A stretch of DNA of 16,626 nt, from assembly GCA_021286885.1 (NCBI GenBank), contig JAJTBM010000023.1, positions 1 through 16,626 on the forward strand, in the 5' to 3' direction. Both the position numbers and the translations under genes were made by a program. Below the pieces are notes generated by a model that saw only the letters and a list, made by a program, of their open reading frames with translations, was not told the origin of the DNA and did not search any database. Shown here one piece after another: positions 7,131 through 15,280 of the stretch; the first letter of the stretch is position 1, and each line of letters opens with the position of its first letter. The stretch is from Rhodocyclales bacterium (GTDB lineage: Bacteria; Pseudomonadota; Gammaproteobacteria; Burkholderiales; Rhodocyclaceae).

Positions 7131-7800
7131 GGGGGGTCAGGTCTTCGAGCATGTAGCCCAGGCCGCGCACGGTGCGGATGCGGATACCTGCAGGCTCCAG
7201 TTTGGTGCGTAGTCGGGAAATGTAAACTTCGACTGCATTTTCGCTCATATCCTGATCCCAGCTGCACACTGAGGCGACGATCCGCTCCTTGCTGACTACC
7301 CGTTCCAGATTGTCGAGCAGAAAGAGCAGGATCGCCCATTCGCGCCGGGGCAGCTCCAGGGGCAGGCCCTGGAGCCAGGCCCGGTGAGCATCTTCATCCA
7401 GACTCAGGGGGCCAAACTCGCGCCGTTGGTTGTTTTGGCCCCGACTGCGGCGCAGCAGTGCATTCACCCGGGCGAGCAATTCCACGGCGGCAAAGGGCTT
7501 GGTCAGGTAGTCATCAGCCCCCAGGTTGAGGCCTTTGACCCGTTCGTTCAGCGCGTCTCGGGCGGTGAGCATCAGCACATGCACGGGATTGTTATGACTG
7601 CGCAGGCGGCGCAGGAGCTCCAGACCATCCATGCCAGGTAGCCCGATGTCTAGCACCAGCAGCTTGAAGTTGTTGGTCAGCAGGGCGGTTTCGGCCTGTT
7701 CGGCGCTGGCCACATAGTCCACCGTATAGCCGGCACCGCGTAGTAGCTGGGCGACGCCGTCAGCCAGTAAAGGGTCGTCTTCAACGATCAGGATGCGCAT
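7111..7800 (-). CDS. OmpR/PhoB-family response regulator of the metal-efflux operon
   Basis: The protein has 229 residues. I used the ATG at 7800 rather than the TTG at 7803, since it yields MRILIVEDDPLL and overlaps the czcA stop as TGATG. The receiver has acidic residues at 8-9, phosphoacceptor Asp 51 (LLVLDIGLPGMDG), Thr 79 (LMLTARD) and Lys 101 (YLTKPF). The C-terminal winged helix (about 125-220) contains LPRREWAILLFLLDN, VVSKERI, the recognition-helix region ENAVEVYISRLRTKL and the final hairpin IRTVRGLGYML. It resembles QseB, TctD and CzcR/CusR regulators. It should activate the czcCBA promoter when phosphorylated by the overlapping kinase gene's product. Repeats at 13360-13399 have the 11-bp phasing that OmpR-type dimers bind. 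Confidence 0.93.
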   Translation of the reverse strand: MRILIVEDDPLLADGVAQLLRGAGYTVDYVASAEQAETALLTNNFKLLVLDIGLPGMDGLELLRRLRSHNNPVHVLMLTARDALNERVKGLNLGADDYLTKPFAAVELLARVNALLRRSRGQNNQRREFGPLSLDEDAHRAWLQGLPLELPRREWAILLFLLDNLERVVSKERIVASVCSWDQDMSENAVEVYISRLRTKLEPAGIRIRTVRGLGYMLEDLTPHGTKPA

Positions 7801-10800
7801 CAATTCTCCCGGAAGCGAGGTTCGGGCCGGCCCCCGTAACTCAGGAGCACCGGCAGCAAAATCAGTGTGAACAGGGTGGCACTCACAACGCCTCCCACGA
7901 TCACCACAGCAAACGGGCGCTGGGTTTCAGAGCCGATCCCGTGGGACAGGGCGGCAGGCAGCAGGCCCAGTCCGGCCATCAGGGCGGTCATCACGATGGG
8001 GCGCAGGCGCAGCATCGCCCCATCCAGAATGGCCTCGCTGCGGGTGGCGCCCCGGCGTGCAATCTCCATGACCTGCTCGACCATGATCACCCCGTTCTGT
8101 ACCGAAATGCCCGCCACTGCGATGAAGCCCACGGCGGCTGACACCGACAGATGCAAGCCCGCAATCGCCAGGCCTGCAAAGCCGCCGATCAGGGTGAAGG
8201 GCACCATGGAAAGGACTAGGGCCGCTGGGCGAATGTCGCGGAAGGCCCAGAACAGCAGGGAGAAGATCAGGCCTAGGGTGATGGGCACGATGAGCTTGAG
8301 GCGGCCCATGGCACGCTGCTGATTCTCGAACTGGCCGCCCCAGGTGAGGGTGTAGCCCGGGGGCAGGCTCACTTCTTCGGCCACCTTCTTTTGGGCCTCG
8401 GCCACGAAGCTGCCCTGGTCGCGGCCCCGCAGGTTGGCCTTGACGATCACGTTGCGGCTGCCGGCTTCGCGCTGGATGCGGGAGGCGCCCTGGCGCAACT
8501 CCACGTCGGCCACATCGCCCAGCGGAATGCTGTTCTGGCCGTCGGGCAGCTCCACGGGTAGGCTGGCGATGTCGTCCACCTGGTCACGGAAGCTGGGGCC
8601 GAAGCGCAGGGTGACATCATAGCGGCGGTCTGCATCGAAGTAGGTATTCACCACGCTGCCGCCCAGGGCGGTCTGGATCAGGGTGTTCACATCCTGTACC
8701 CGGATGCCGTAGCGGGCGAGGGCGTCCCGGCGCAGGCGGATGTCGACCTCGCTCTGACCGCCCACCGGCAGGGCGGCCACGTCGGCGGAGCCCCGGATGT
8801 GGTTGAGCACGTCGGCAATTTCACGCCCCTTGGCTTCCAGAATCTCCAGATTGGGGCCAAACACCTTGACCGCCAGTTCGCCCTTGGCGCCGGAGAGGGA
8901 TTCCTCTACGTTATCTTCGATCACCTGGGAGAAGTTGGTGGGCAGGCCCGGAATGGTGGAGAGCTGGGATCCCATGCTTTCCTCCAGCGCGTCCTTGCTG
9001 GCGTAGCGCCATTCCCCGTGGGGTTTCAGATCCACCAGGATTTCCAGGTTGTTGGGGCCCTTGGGGTCGGTGCCATCATCGGGCCGGCCCACGTGGGTGA
9101 TCACCGATTTCACTTCAGGGTAGCTCAGCAGGATGGTGCGTACCTGGCGTTCGATCTCCTTGGTGCTGGAAAGTGCGGTGGATTGAGGGAGGGTGACGGT
9201 GAGCCAGATGTTGCCTTCGTCCAGCTTGGGCAGAAACTCGGAGCCCAGCAGGGGCGAGAGGGCCAGCGCAGCGACCAGGGAGGCGATGGACGTGCCGATG
9301 ACCCGTTTGCGGCGCAATTGCAGCCGTTCTACCAGTGCCCGGTAACGGTGCTGGAGGCGGTGCAGCCAGGGGCTTTCCTTCTCGGCCATGTCCTTGTTGA
9401 GGGCAAACGAGAGCAGGGTGGGCACCAGGGTCATGGTCAGGATCAGGCCCCCGAGCAATGCAAACGAAAGGGTCAGGGCCACCGGCGTGAAGATCCGCCC
9501 CTCCACCCGCTGAAAGGTGAAGATGGGCAGGAAGGCCACGATGATGATGAGCTTGGAGAACAGGATGGGCGACCCCAGCTCAATGCAGGTGTGCTTGAGT
9601 GCATGGATGCGCCGCCCCACCGGGGAGCTGATGCTGTGGTTGTCGTGCTGGGCATCCATGGCCAGACGCACCATGAGTGCTTCCACCATCACCACCGCGC
9701 TGTCGATGATCACCCCGAAGTCCACCGCCCCCAGGGAGATCAGGTTGGCCGAAACCCCCAGGGCGTGCATCAGGATGAAGGCGAACATCAGCGAAAGCGG
9801 GATCACCCCGGCCACGATGATGGCGGCCCGCAGATTGCGCAAGAAGCCCAGCAGGATGGCGGTCACCAGCACTGCGCCCACCAGCAGGTTTTCACCCACG
9901 GTGGCCACGGTGTGGGCAATCAGTTCGGTGCGCTGGTAGATCGGGCGGATGCGGTAGCCCTGGGGCAGGCGGGCGTTTACCTCGTCCACCTTGGCGTGCA
10001 GGGCTTCCACGATCTTGGCGGCATTGCCGCCCTTGGTCATCTGCACGATGCCTTCGATCACGTCGTCCTTGTCGTTGTAGGCCACGATGCCGGTGCGCGG
10101 GCGGGCGCCCTGCTCGACCTCGGCCACATCCCCCACCCGGATAGGCTTGCCGTTGCGGGCTTCGATCACCACGTCGCGGATGTCGTTCAGATCATTGAAC
10201 AGGCCCAGGCTGCGCACCACCAGGGCTTCATCCCCCCGGCGCAGCAGGCCGCCGCTGCCGTTGCCGCTGGCATTGGTCAGGGCCTGGGTAACGTCATCCA
10301 GCCCCAGCTTGTACTTGCGCAGCAGGTTGGGGTCGATGCGAATCTGCATTTCGCGGATCGCGCCCCCAAAGCTCACCACATCAGCAATCCCCGGCACCAT
10401 GCGCAGCGTTGGACGAATGGTCCAGTCCTGGATGGCTCGGATTTCCTCCCGGGAGGCATTGGCGGGGGCTTCCAGAATATAGCGGTAGACCTCGCCCACC
10501 GCCGTGGTGAGGGGCGCCAGGGTCGGCTGGATGCCGGGGGGTAGATTTACCGTCTGCAGCCGCTCCAGCACTTGCTGGCGGGCAAAGTAGTCGGCGGTTT
10601 TTTCGTTGAAGGTGAGGGTGATCACCGACAGGCCGGTGATGGACACCGAGCGCAGCTGGGTCATGCCCGGTACGCCGCTCATCTCGCGTTCGATGGGCAG
10701 GGTGACGGTGCGCTCGACCTCCTCGGGCGCCTGGCCGATGGCCTGGGTGATGACCTGGACCTGCACATCCTGCACGTCCGGGAAGGCCTCGATGGAGATC

Positions 10801-10898
10801 TGGTTGAAGGCATACAGCCCGTAACCCAGCAGGGTCAGGGCGGCGATGATGACAAAGGCCCGTTGACGCAGGACGGCGGTGATGAGGCTGTCAAACAT
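7800..10898 (-). CDS. czcA: Heavy-metal RND efflux pump, inner-membrane subunit (CzcA/CusA family)
   Basis: The protein has 1032 residues, the usual size for this family, starting at the ATG at 10898. It has the typical RND order: a first helix (about 12-30), a large periplasmic loop, helices 2-6 (about 337-500), a second loop and helices 8-12 (about 865-1022). TM4 reads AVDFGVIIDSAVVMVEALM (391-409). D393, D399 and E406 align with the proton-relay trio D402/D408/E415 of C. metallidurans CzcA. The usual Asn after that Glu is Ala here, and the Gly after the second Asp is Ser. In the second loop, NFSQVIEDNVEESLSGAKGELAVKVFG follows the CzcA form and lacks the Met that E. coli CusA uses for Cu+/Ag+. 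I therefore favour divalent metals such as Zn, Cd, Co or Ni, but specificity is inference. The stop overlaps the regulator start by one base. Confidence 0.93.
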   Translation of the reverse strand: MFDSLITAVLRQRAFVIIAALTLLGYGLYAFNQISIEAFPDVQDVQVQVITQAIGQAPEEVERTVTLPIEREMSGVPGMTQLRSVSITGLSVITLTFNEKTADYFARQQVLERLQTVNLPPGIQPTLAPLTTAVGEVYRYILEAPANASREEIRAIQDWTIRPTLRMVPGIADVVSFGGAIREMQIRIDPNLLRKYKLGLDDVTQALTNASGNGSGGLLRRGDEALVVRSLGLFNDLNDIRDVVIEARNGKPIRVGDVAEVEQGARPRTGIVAYNDKDDVIEGIVQMTKGGNAAKIVEALHAKVDEVNARLPQGYRIRPIYQRTELIAHTVATVGENLLVGAVLVTAILLGFLRNLRAAIIVAGVIPLSLMFAFILMHALGVSANLISLGAVDFGVIIDSAVVMVEALMVRLAMDAQHDNHSISSPVGRRIHALKHTCIELGSPILFSKLIIIVAFLPIFTFQRVEGRIFTPVALTLSFALLGGLILTMTLVPTLLSFALNKDMAEKESPWLHRLQHRYRALVERLQLRRKRVIGTSIASLVAALALSPLLGSEFLPKLDEGNIWLTVTLPQSTALSSTKEIERQVRTILLSYPEVKSVITHVGRPDDGTDPKGPNNLEILVDLKPHGEWRYASKDALEESMGSQLSTIPGLPTNFSQVIEDNVEESLSGAKGELAVKVFGPNLEILEAKGREIADVLNHIRGSADVAALPVGGQSEVDIRLRRDALARYGIRVQDVNTLIQTALGGSVVNTYFDADRRYDVTLRFGPSFRDQVDDIASLPVELPDGQNSIPLGDVADVELRQGASRIQREAGSRNVIVKANLRGRDQGSFVAEAQKKVAEEVSLPPGYTLTWGGQFENQQRAMGRLKLIVPITLGLIFSLLFWAFRDIRPAALVLSMVPFTLIGGFAGLAIAGLHLSVSAAVGFIAVAGISVQNGVIMVEQVMEIARRGATRSEAILDGAMLRLRPIVMTALMAGLGLLPAALSHGIGSETQRPFAVVIVGGVVSATLFTLILLPVLLSYGGRPEPRFREN

Positions 10899-10904
10899 GC
10901 GGGT

Positions 10905-12065
10905 TTACCGGGCGCTGCTGGTGAGTTCTGCGTTCAGGAGCAGAGCACCGACGCTGACCACCCGCTCGCCGGCCTTGATGCCCGATGAGGCGTAGGCATA
11001 GCTGCGGGTCTGTACGGCGAGGCTCAGCTCGCGCTTTTCAAACACGCCGGTTTCCCGCTCCACAAACACGAAGTTCTTGACGCCCTCCACCAGCAGCGCG
11101 CCGATGGGCAGGCGCGGCAGGGTTTCCTGGCTATCGGCCTGGATGGCCACTTTGGCGTACATCTCGGGCTTGAGCAGGCCTTCGGTGTTATCCACCGCAA
11201 TACGGGCCTGGACGCGGCGCGTTTGGGGGTCCAGAGCCGGATCCACCTGCATCACCTTGCCCTGGAAGCTGCGGTTGGGATAGGCCGGGACTTCAATCTG
11301 GGCACTCTTGCCCACCCGGATGCCTGCCAGATTGCGTTCGGGCACATCCACCAGCACTGCCAGTTTGCTCAGATCGCTCACCACGAACAGGGGCTCGTCC
11401 GCATCGGGGCGCACCTCCATGGCCGGGTTGATCTTGCGGCTCGCAATCACGCCGCTCAGGGGGGCGCGCAGCACAAAGCGCTCACCATCCACCTGCCCGC
11501 CCTGGGTCAGGTTGCTGATGCGCAGGCGGGCCCGCTCCACTTCGGCCCGGGCCTGCTGCCAGTCGGCCTGAGCGGTTTCCAGATCCCGGCGCGGGATGAC
11601 TTCCGCGTCCAGCAAGCTGCGGGCCCGCTGGAAGGCGGCGTGCTTCTGATCGGCGTCAGCTTGGGCCTTGGCCAGATCCGACCGGGCGCTGCCCAGCTCG
11701 GGCGCATCCAGCACGGCCAGCGGGGTGCCGGCCTTGACCGTGTCACCCAGTTGGCCACGGATTTCGATGACCCGCCCGGCGATGGGGCTGAAGATCCGGG
11801 CGGTGCGCCCTTCGTCGTAACTGACCCGGGCGGCCAGGGGTTCGTCCATGGGCACCGGGCTATTGATCGCGCTTTCGACCTTGATTCGGGCGAGCTGCGG
11901 CGAACCTGTGGGAAAACGCAGTACGCCGGGCTCGGCTGAGGGCTTTTGAATCACGTTTTCCTGGGGGGGCGCTGCCGGGTTGCCGTTGGTGTTGATCAGA
12001 CGGTAGCCAGCAGCGGCGGCCATCAGGCTGACCCCCAGTGCGGTGAGGATGTGCAGCGCTTTCAT
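10905..12065 (-). CDS. czcB: RND efflux periplasmic adaptor (CzcB/CusB-type membrane fusion protein)
   Basis: The protein has 386 residues. The N-terminus has one hydrophobic anchor or signal (about 4-21, LHILTALGVSLMAAAAGY) with no lipobox Cys. The lipoyl-like halves lie around 85-120 (ARIFSPIAGRVIEIRGQLGDTVKAGTPLAVL) and 205-225 (FVLRAPLSGVIASRKI). An alpha-helical hairpin between them (about 123-190) is rich in A, Q, D and R. The beta-barrel and membrane-proximal parts follow, with LVDVPERNLAGIRVGKSAQIEV and PIGALLVEGVKNFVFVE. It bridges the inner-membrane pump and the outer-membrane channel. No His- or Met-rich metal-binding extension is present at either end, unlike some CzcB/CusB proteins. 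Its ATG overlaps the czcC stop by one base (TAATG), and czcA begins 6 bp after its stop. Confidence 0.92.
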   Translation of the reverse strand: MKALHILTALGVSLMAAAAGYRLINTNGNPAAPPQENVIQKPSAEPGVLRFPTGSPQLARIKVESAINSPVPMDEPLAARVSYDEGRTARIFSPIAGRVIEIRGQLGDTVKAGTPLAVLDAPELGSARSDLAKAQADADQKHAAFQRARSLLDAEVIPRRDLETAQADWQQARAEVERARLRISNLTQGGQVDGERFVLRAPLSGVIASRKINPAMEVRPDADEPLFVVSDLSKLAVLVDVPERNLAGIRVGKSAQIEVPAYPNRSFQGKVMQVDPALDPQTRRVQARIAVDNTEGLLKPEMYAKVAIQADSQETLPRLPIGALLVEGVKNFVFVERETGVFEKRELSLAVQTRSYAYASSGIKAGERVVSVGALLLNAELTSSAR

Positions 12066-13321
12066 TATTTTTGTGTGTCCTCAGCCAGGTTCAGCAGCAG
12101 GGCGGTGCTCGCCAGGGCTGCCCGGGCCTGAATCAGTTCGATCCGGGTAATGCGCAGGGTGCGTTGGGTGTCGAGGTAGTCGGTCAGCCCCATGCCGCCC
12201 TTGAGAATGGCGACTTCAGCCCCCTTGGCGGCGCGTTCAGCAGCAGGCAGCACCTGGTCGCGCAGGGTGTTGAAGGTGGCCTGATGGGCGGCTAATTCGG
12301 AGGAGAGGGCCTGCTGCTCACTGCGGGCCCGGGCCCGGATGTCTTCGAGCTGGATGCTGGCGGTGGTGTAGTCGGCCTCGCTGCGGGCGATGTCACCCCG
12401 GAAGTCGTTGCCCACAAACAGCGGGATGGAGAGGCTGAAGCCGTAGGTGTTGCGGCCATCCGGGGGCTGGTGTTCGTATTGCACCCCCACCGTGATGTCT
12501 CGGGTGCGCTGGGCCCGGGCAAGATTACGCTGCTGGTCGGCCTGGGCGAGGCGCAGGCGGGCAGCGGCCAGGTCGGGGCGCTCCTGGCCTTCGGCGGGCC
12601 GGGAGGGAGCCGGGGCGGTGGGCCAATCACCCTTTGCGACCAGCGCCGGGCCGTCGGCTGGATAGCCCAACAGCAGGGCCAGCGCGAGTTGGGCGCGGGT
12701 CAGATCCAGTTCGGAGAGGCGCGCATCGTTGCGCACCCGGGCGGCATCGGCGGCAAAGCGGGCTGCATCCACGCCGGATAGGTCGCCGGCTTTCAGGCGT
12801 ACGGCGGCTGCCTGGGCGGTGCGCTCGGCCAGGGCCGCGTTTTCGAGGGCGGTCTGGTGGATTTCCTGGGCGGCTTTGAGTTGCACCCAGGCACCGGCCA
12901 GTTCGCCACGCATCAGCCGGATGGTGTTGTCCAGCTCGGCCTGGCTGGCCTGCAGGCCGTGTTCGGCGGCCTGCAGGCGCAGGGCGCGCTTGTCGCCCCG
13001 TTCGAGGGTCTGGTTGAGGCTCAGGATTTGATCGAGGGGGCGATCCCAGTAGCTGCCCCGTTGCCCCGGCTTGATGCTGGATACCGAAACCCCCAGGGTG
13101 GGGTTGGGGCGGGCGCCGGCGGTTTGCAGGTCGGCCCGGGCACCGGCCAGGGCTGCTCGGGCGCGCAGGATGTCCGGGTTGGCATCCAGCAGGCGGGCCT
13201 GGGCTTCGGTTAGGGAGATGGCTCGATGCTCACCACTCCAGGCTGGAGACGCGTAGCCAAGCACGCTGAGCAAGAGCCCCAAGGGGGCAACGATGGCGCG
13301 GAGGAGGGGGGGCAAGGGCAA
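12065..13321 (-). CDS. czcC: RND efflux outer-membrane channel (CzcC/TolC family)
   Basis: The protein has about 418 residues with a signal peptide (LLRAIVAPLGLLLSVLGYA, then SPAWSGEH). Two long helical repeats are typical of outer-membrane efflux proteins. The first starts ISLTEAQARLLDANPDILRA, with ARPNPTLGVSVS and an ELDNTIRLMRGELAGAWVQL helix. The second starts RPDLAAARLRLAQADQQRNLARAQ, with ITVGVQYEH, the strand NTYGFSLSIPLFVGNDFRGDI and a long C-terminal helix. No ATG or GTG occurs in frame before the signal peptide, and a stop (TGA) lies 9 nt before the TTG at 13321. The start is therefore TTG at 13321 or 13315, neither with a clear Shine-Dalgarno. It is the first gene of the efflux operon, and its stop overlaps the czcB start. 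Confidence 0.88.
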   Translation of the reverse strand: MPLPPLLRAIVAPLGLLLSVLGYASPAWSGEHRAISLTEAQARLLDANPDILRARAALAGARADLQTAGARPNPTLGVSVSSIKPGQRGSYWDRPLDQILSLNQTLERGDKRALRLQAAEHGLQASQAELDNTIRLMRGELAGAWVQLKAAQEIHQTALENAALAERTAQAAAVRLKAGDLSGVDAARFAADAARVRNDARLSELDLTRAQLALALLLGYPADGPALVAKGDWPTAPAPSRPAEGQERPDLAAARLRLAQADQQRNLARAQRTRDITVGVQYEHQPPDGRNTYGFSLSIPLFVGNDFRGDIARSEADYTTASIQLEDIRARARSEQQALSSELAAHQATFNTLRDQVLPAAERAAKGAEVAILKGGMGLTDYLDTQRTLRITRIELIQARAALASTALLLNLAEDTQK

Positions 13322-13351
13322 GCGCTCGCGTCAAACAAAGAAACAGTCTAG

Positions 13352-13370
13352 AAAGCCCCGCTTGCGCGGG
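13352..13370 (-). terminator. Probable terminator of the GTPase unit
   Basis: On the minus strand CCCGC-GCAA-GCGGG forms a 5-bp GC stem with a stable GCAA tetraloop, followed by GCTTTCTAGACTGTTTC. It lies 36 bp after the GTPase stop and just before czcC. The T-run is short, so termination may be partial, and read-through into the efflux operon is possible. Confidence 0.45.
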
Positions 13371-13399
13371 TCTGACGGAATGCTTGCGTTCAGCTTGCG
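13360..13399. promoter_or_regulatory. 11-bp-phased heptamer repeats upstream of czcC: candidate response-regulator site
   Basis: GCTTGCG occurs exactly at 13360-13366, 13382-13388 and 13393-13399 (CGCAAGC when read toward czcC). The start spacings are 22 and 11 bp. The empty phase at 13371-13377 holds TCTGACG, 4 of 7 matching. Heptamers separated by 4 bp, repeating each helical turn, are how OmpR/PhoB-type regulators bind. The array lies 39-78 bp before the czcC start, upstream of a -10-like TAGACT (13350-13345, minus strand). One copy is shared with the terminator hairpin. I infer that it is the site of the operon's own regulator. Confidence 0.5.
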
Positions 13400-13405
13400 A
13401 GTTGC

Positions 13406-13945
13406 TCAGGCACGAGCAAGTGGGTCAATGACACTCAGGACTGCTTCGATCAACAGGCAGATATCGCGCTTGTTGCGCGCATCTACGGTGAAGATGGGGG
13501 CGCAGCTCATGCCTTCTTCTTCAAGGGCTTGGGCGTAGGCGGACAACTCGGGCAGGGGGGCTGCATCGGTGTGGGTGACGCCGATGGCTACAGCCGTGCG
13601 GCTGATGAAGTCTTTGAAGGCCTGGAGGTAAAACCGCATGTCCTTCACAGGGTCTGCGCGGGAGTTGTCCACCAGCAGGATGAGGGCAATGCCCCCCATG
13701 GTCAGGATTTCCCACATGAAATCGAAGCGGTCTTGCCCTGGGGTGCCGTACAAGTGGATGGTGCTGCCGTCGGCCAGCTTCATCAGCCCGTAGTCCATGG
13801 CGACGGTGGTCAGGGGTTTGATGGAGCGGACTTCATCGGAAGCCGCCGCATCGGTTCTGACGGGCGGGATGTCGCTGGCGGCAGCGACAGCCGTGGTCTT
13901 GCCAGCCCCGACGGGGCCGCCAAAGATGATTTTGTAGTGGCTCAT
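13406..13945 (-). CDS. Small Ras-like GTPase (COG2229 / SRPRB-like family)
   Basis: The protein has 179 residues, essentially one G-domain. G1 is GPVGAGKT at 10-17. The TTVAMDYG block at 46-53 is the switch-I Thr region typical of this family. G3 is YGTPGQDRF (TPGQ at 68-71, in place of DxxG). G4 is THTD at 124-127 rather than NKxD, and G5-like VDAR lies at 154-157. These variants are normal in bacterial COG2229 proteins, which relate to MglA, so nucleotide binding is likely. A potential Shine-Dalgarno (AAAGGA) is unusually far from the ATG, at about 14 bases. The gene follows the 417-residue protein gene by 81 bp on the same strand with no evident terminator between, so the two are probably co-transcribed. 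The function is unknown; polarity or motility control, as for MglA, is only an analogy. Confidence 0.85.
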   Translation of the reverse strand: MSHYKIIFGGPVGAGKTTAVAAASDIPPVRTDAAASDEVRSIKPLTTVAMDYGLMKLADGSTIHLYGTPGQDRFDFMWEILTMGGIALILLVDNSRADPVKDMRFYLQAFKDFISRTAVAIGVTHTDAAPLPELSAYAQALEEEGMSCAPIFTVDARNKRDICLLIEAVLSVIDPLARA

Positions 13946-14026
13946 GAGGGCGAGGGAAATCCTTTCATCCTAGGATACCCTGGAAAATGCACGCCAGGCT
14001 TGAAATCCTGTGTATGCCCTGGTGTG

Positions 14027-15280
14027 TCAGCCAGCCTCGGCTTCGCCCAGTCGGGTGCCGAGCAATTTGCCCAGCAAACGTTTGAACAGGCCGCGCATGG
14101 CGGGCTGTTGTGGTGCCACGCTCTCCTGAGGCTCGGGGGTGGCGCTGGGCGTGGGGTGCTGATGGGCTGCTTGGGTCTGGCGAGCCAGTTCGGGCTGGCT
14201 CACCAGGTTCAGGGCGTGACAGGCGCTGTAGAAAGCAAACACATAGCGTTGGGGAATCTGGAGTTGCTCCAGGGTCTGACGCAGGCTGAGGCGTTGGCGC
14301 GACCATAGACCAGCGATCCGCATGGCTTCAGGCGGAATCACCAGCCGAGTGAGGTCGGGCCAGGCGTTCAGGCGCACCGGGGCATCCAGATCGGTTCCCA
14401 GGGGCAGGCGGCCCCGGGAGGCCCACAGGGCTGCATCCCACTCCAGGGAGATCAGCGGCCGGGTGGGGAAATCTTCCATGCTTGCAAGTTCATGGTGATC
14501 GATCTGACCCATTTGCACGCTAGGTTGGGTGGGCAGCTGGGCCAGGGCGCGCAGGGAGTTGTTGGAACAGACCTGATGGGCGTGGTTGTCGCCAGGGGAG
14601 AGGTAAAGCACGGTGCCCAGCCCATCGTTGATTTTGACGGGACGGCCAATTTCCTGGGCGTGGCTACGGGCCCGGGAAATGGTGCCTTGCAGGAAGTTGG
14701 CGGGTTCGTAGAACACAGCAACCCGGGCGGTGGCATCGTTCAGGTCGATATCAGGCTTGGTCCCCACGTAAAACGCAGCCATCCGTTCTTCTTGCTGACG
14801 CAGCAGGAACAGGCTGTCTTGCCCTTGCTGGGCCATTAGGCTGTGTTCGTCTTGGGGGGCTGCGGATGCTGCCACCGGGGCTGGTTGGGCTTGAACTGGC
14901 GCCGGCGCTGGTGTTGCGGCGGCTTCCAGGGGTGTAGGTGCCGCCCATGAGGCCGGCAGCAGGGTGCGCACTTGCTCCAATGCAGCCGTAAAGGCGCCCA
15001 GCCCGATGGGCTTGCCCAGGGGAACCACCAGGGCGTCGTTGCTGGCCAGTGCTTTTTGGGTGGCGACGATCAGAGGACGACTCGGGAAGAGACGCCGTTG
15101 TTCTTCCAGCAGTTGCGGTCCGCGTTCATGATCCAGATCGATGAACCCTACGTCGGCCTGGTCTTCGGGCGTGATCTGGAATTCAATCGACGTGATCCGG
15201 GACAGAAAAATCTCGAAGGCGTGCAGCGAGCGACCTTCCATCCCGGCATGACAGAGGCGCAGGCGAGGGGTATTGGACAT
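14027..15280 (-). CDS. Unknown protein with receiver-like N-terminus and winged-helix-like C-terminal segment
   Basis: The protein has 417 residues. I chose the ATG at 15280 (MSNTPRLRLCHAG) because GGAG lies 7 bases upstream; the frame stays open 48 bp further to 15328 without a better start. Residues 5-108 have a receiver-like pattern: strand RLRLCHAG, DVGFIDLD (Asp 48), RPLIVATQKAL, and a PLGKP Lys near 90 followed by an amphipathic helix. The usual DD pair is missing, so it may be a pseudo-receiver. Residues 112-143 are an Ala/Pro linker. A globular middle (about 185-250) has RVAVFYEPANFL and LGTVLYLSPGDN. Residues 308-362 (PDLTRLVIPPEAMRIAGLWS onward, to HALNLVSQ) look like a small winged-helix unit. 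The end is Pro/Gln-rich, then basic. I do not recognise a named family. It probably works with the GTPase encoded downstream. Confidence 0.65.
   Translation of the reverse strand: MSNTPRLRLCHAGMEGRSLHAFEIFLSRITSIEFQITPEDQADVGFIDLDHERGPQLLEEQRRLFPSRPLIVATQKALASNDALVVPLGKPIGLGAFTAALEQVRTLLPASWAAPTPLEAAATPAPAPVQAQPAPVAASAAPQDEHSLMAQQGQDSLFLLRQQEERMAAFYVGTKPDIDLNDATARVAVFYEPANFLQGTISRARSHAQEIGRPVKINDGLGTVLYLSPGDNHAHQVCSNNSLRALAQLPTQPSVQMGQIDHHELASMEDFPTRPLISLEWDAALWASRGRLPLGTDLDAPVRLNAWPDLTRLVIPPEAMRIAGLWSRQRLSLRQTLEQLQIPQRYVFAFYSACHALNLVSQPELARQTQAAHQHPTPSATPEPQESVAPQQPAMRGLFKRLLGKLLGTRLGEAEAG

Noticed and set aside
8799..10544. 581-residue open frame on the plus strand
   Set aside because: It lies entirely antisense to the clear czcA coding frame. 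Its composition is rich in His, Gly and Gln with no domain pattern, as expected of a shadow in GC-rich DNA.
13967..13976. ATCCTAGGAT, a 10-bp palindrome before the GTPase gene
   Set aside because: Short palindromes are frequent, and it lies within the leader close to the start codon with no other supporting element.
13529..14308. 259-residue plus-strand frame spanning two genes
   Set aside because: It runs antisense across both the GTPase gene and the end of the 417-residue protein gene, and has no motif.
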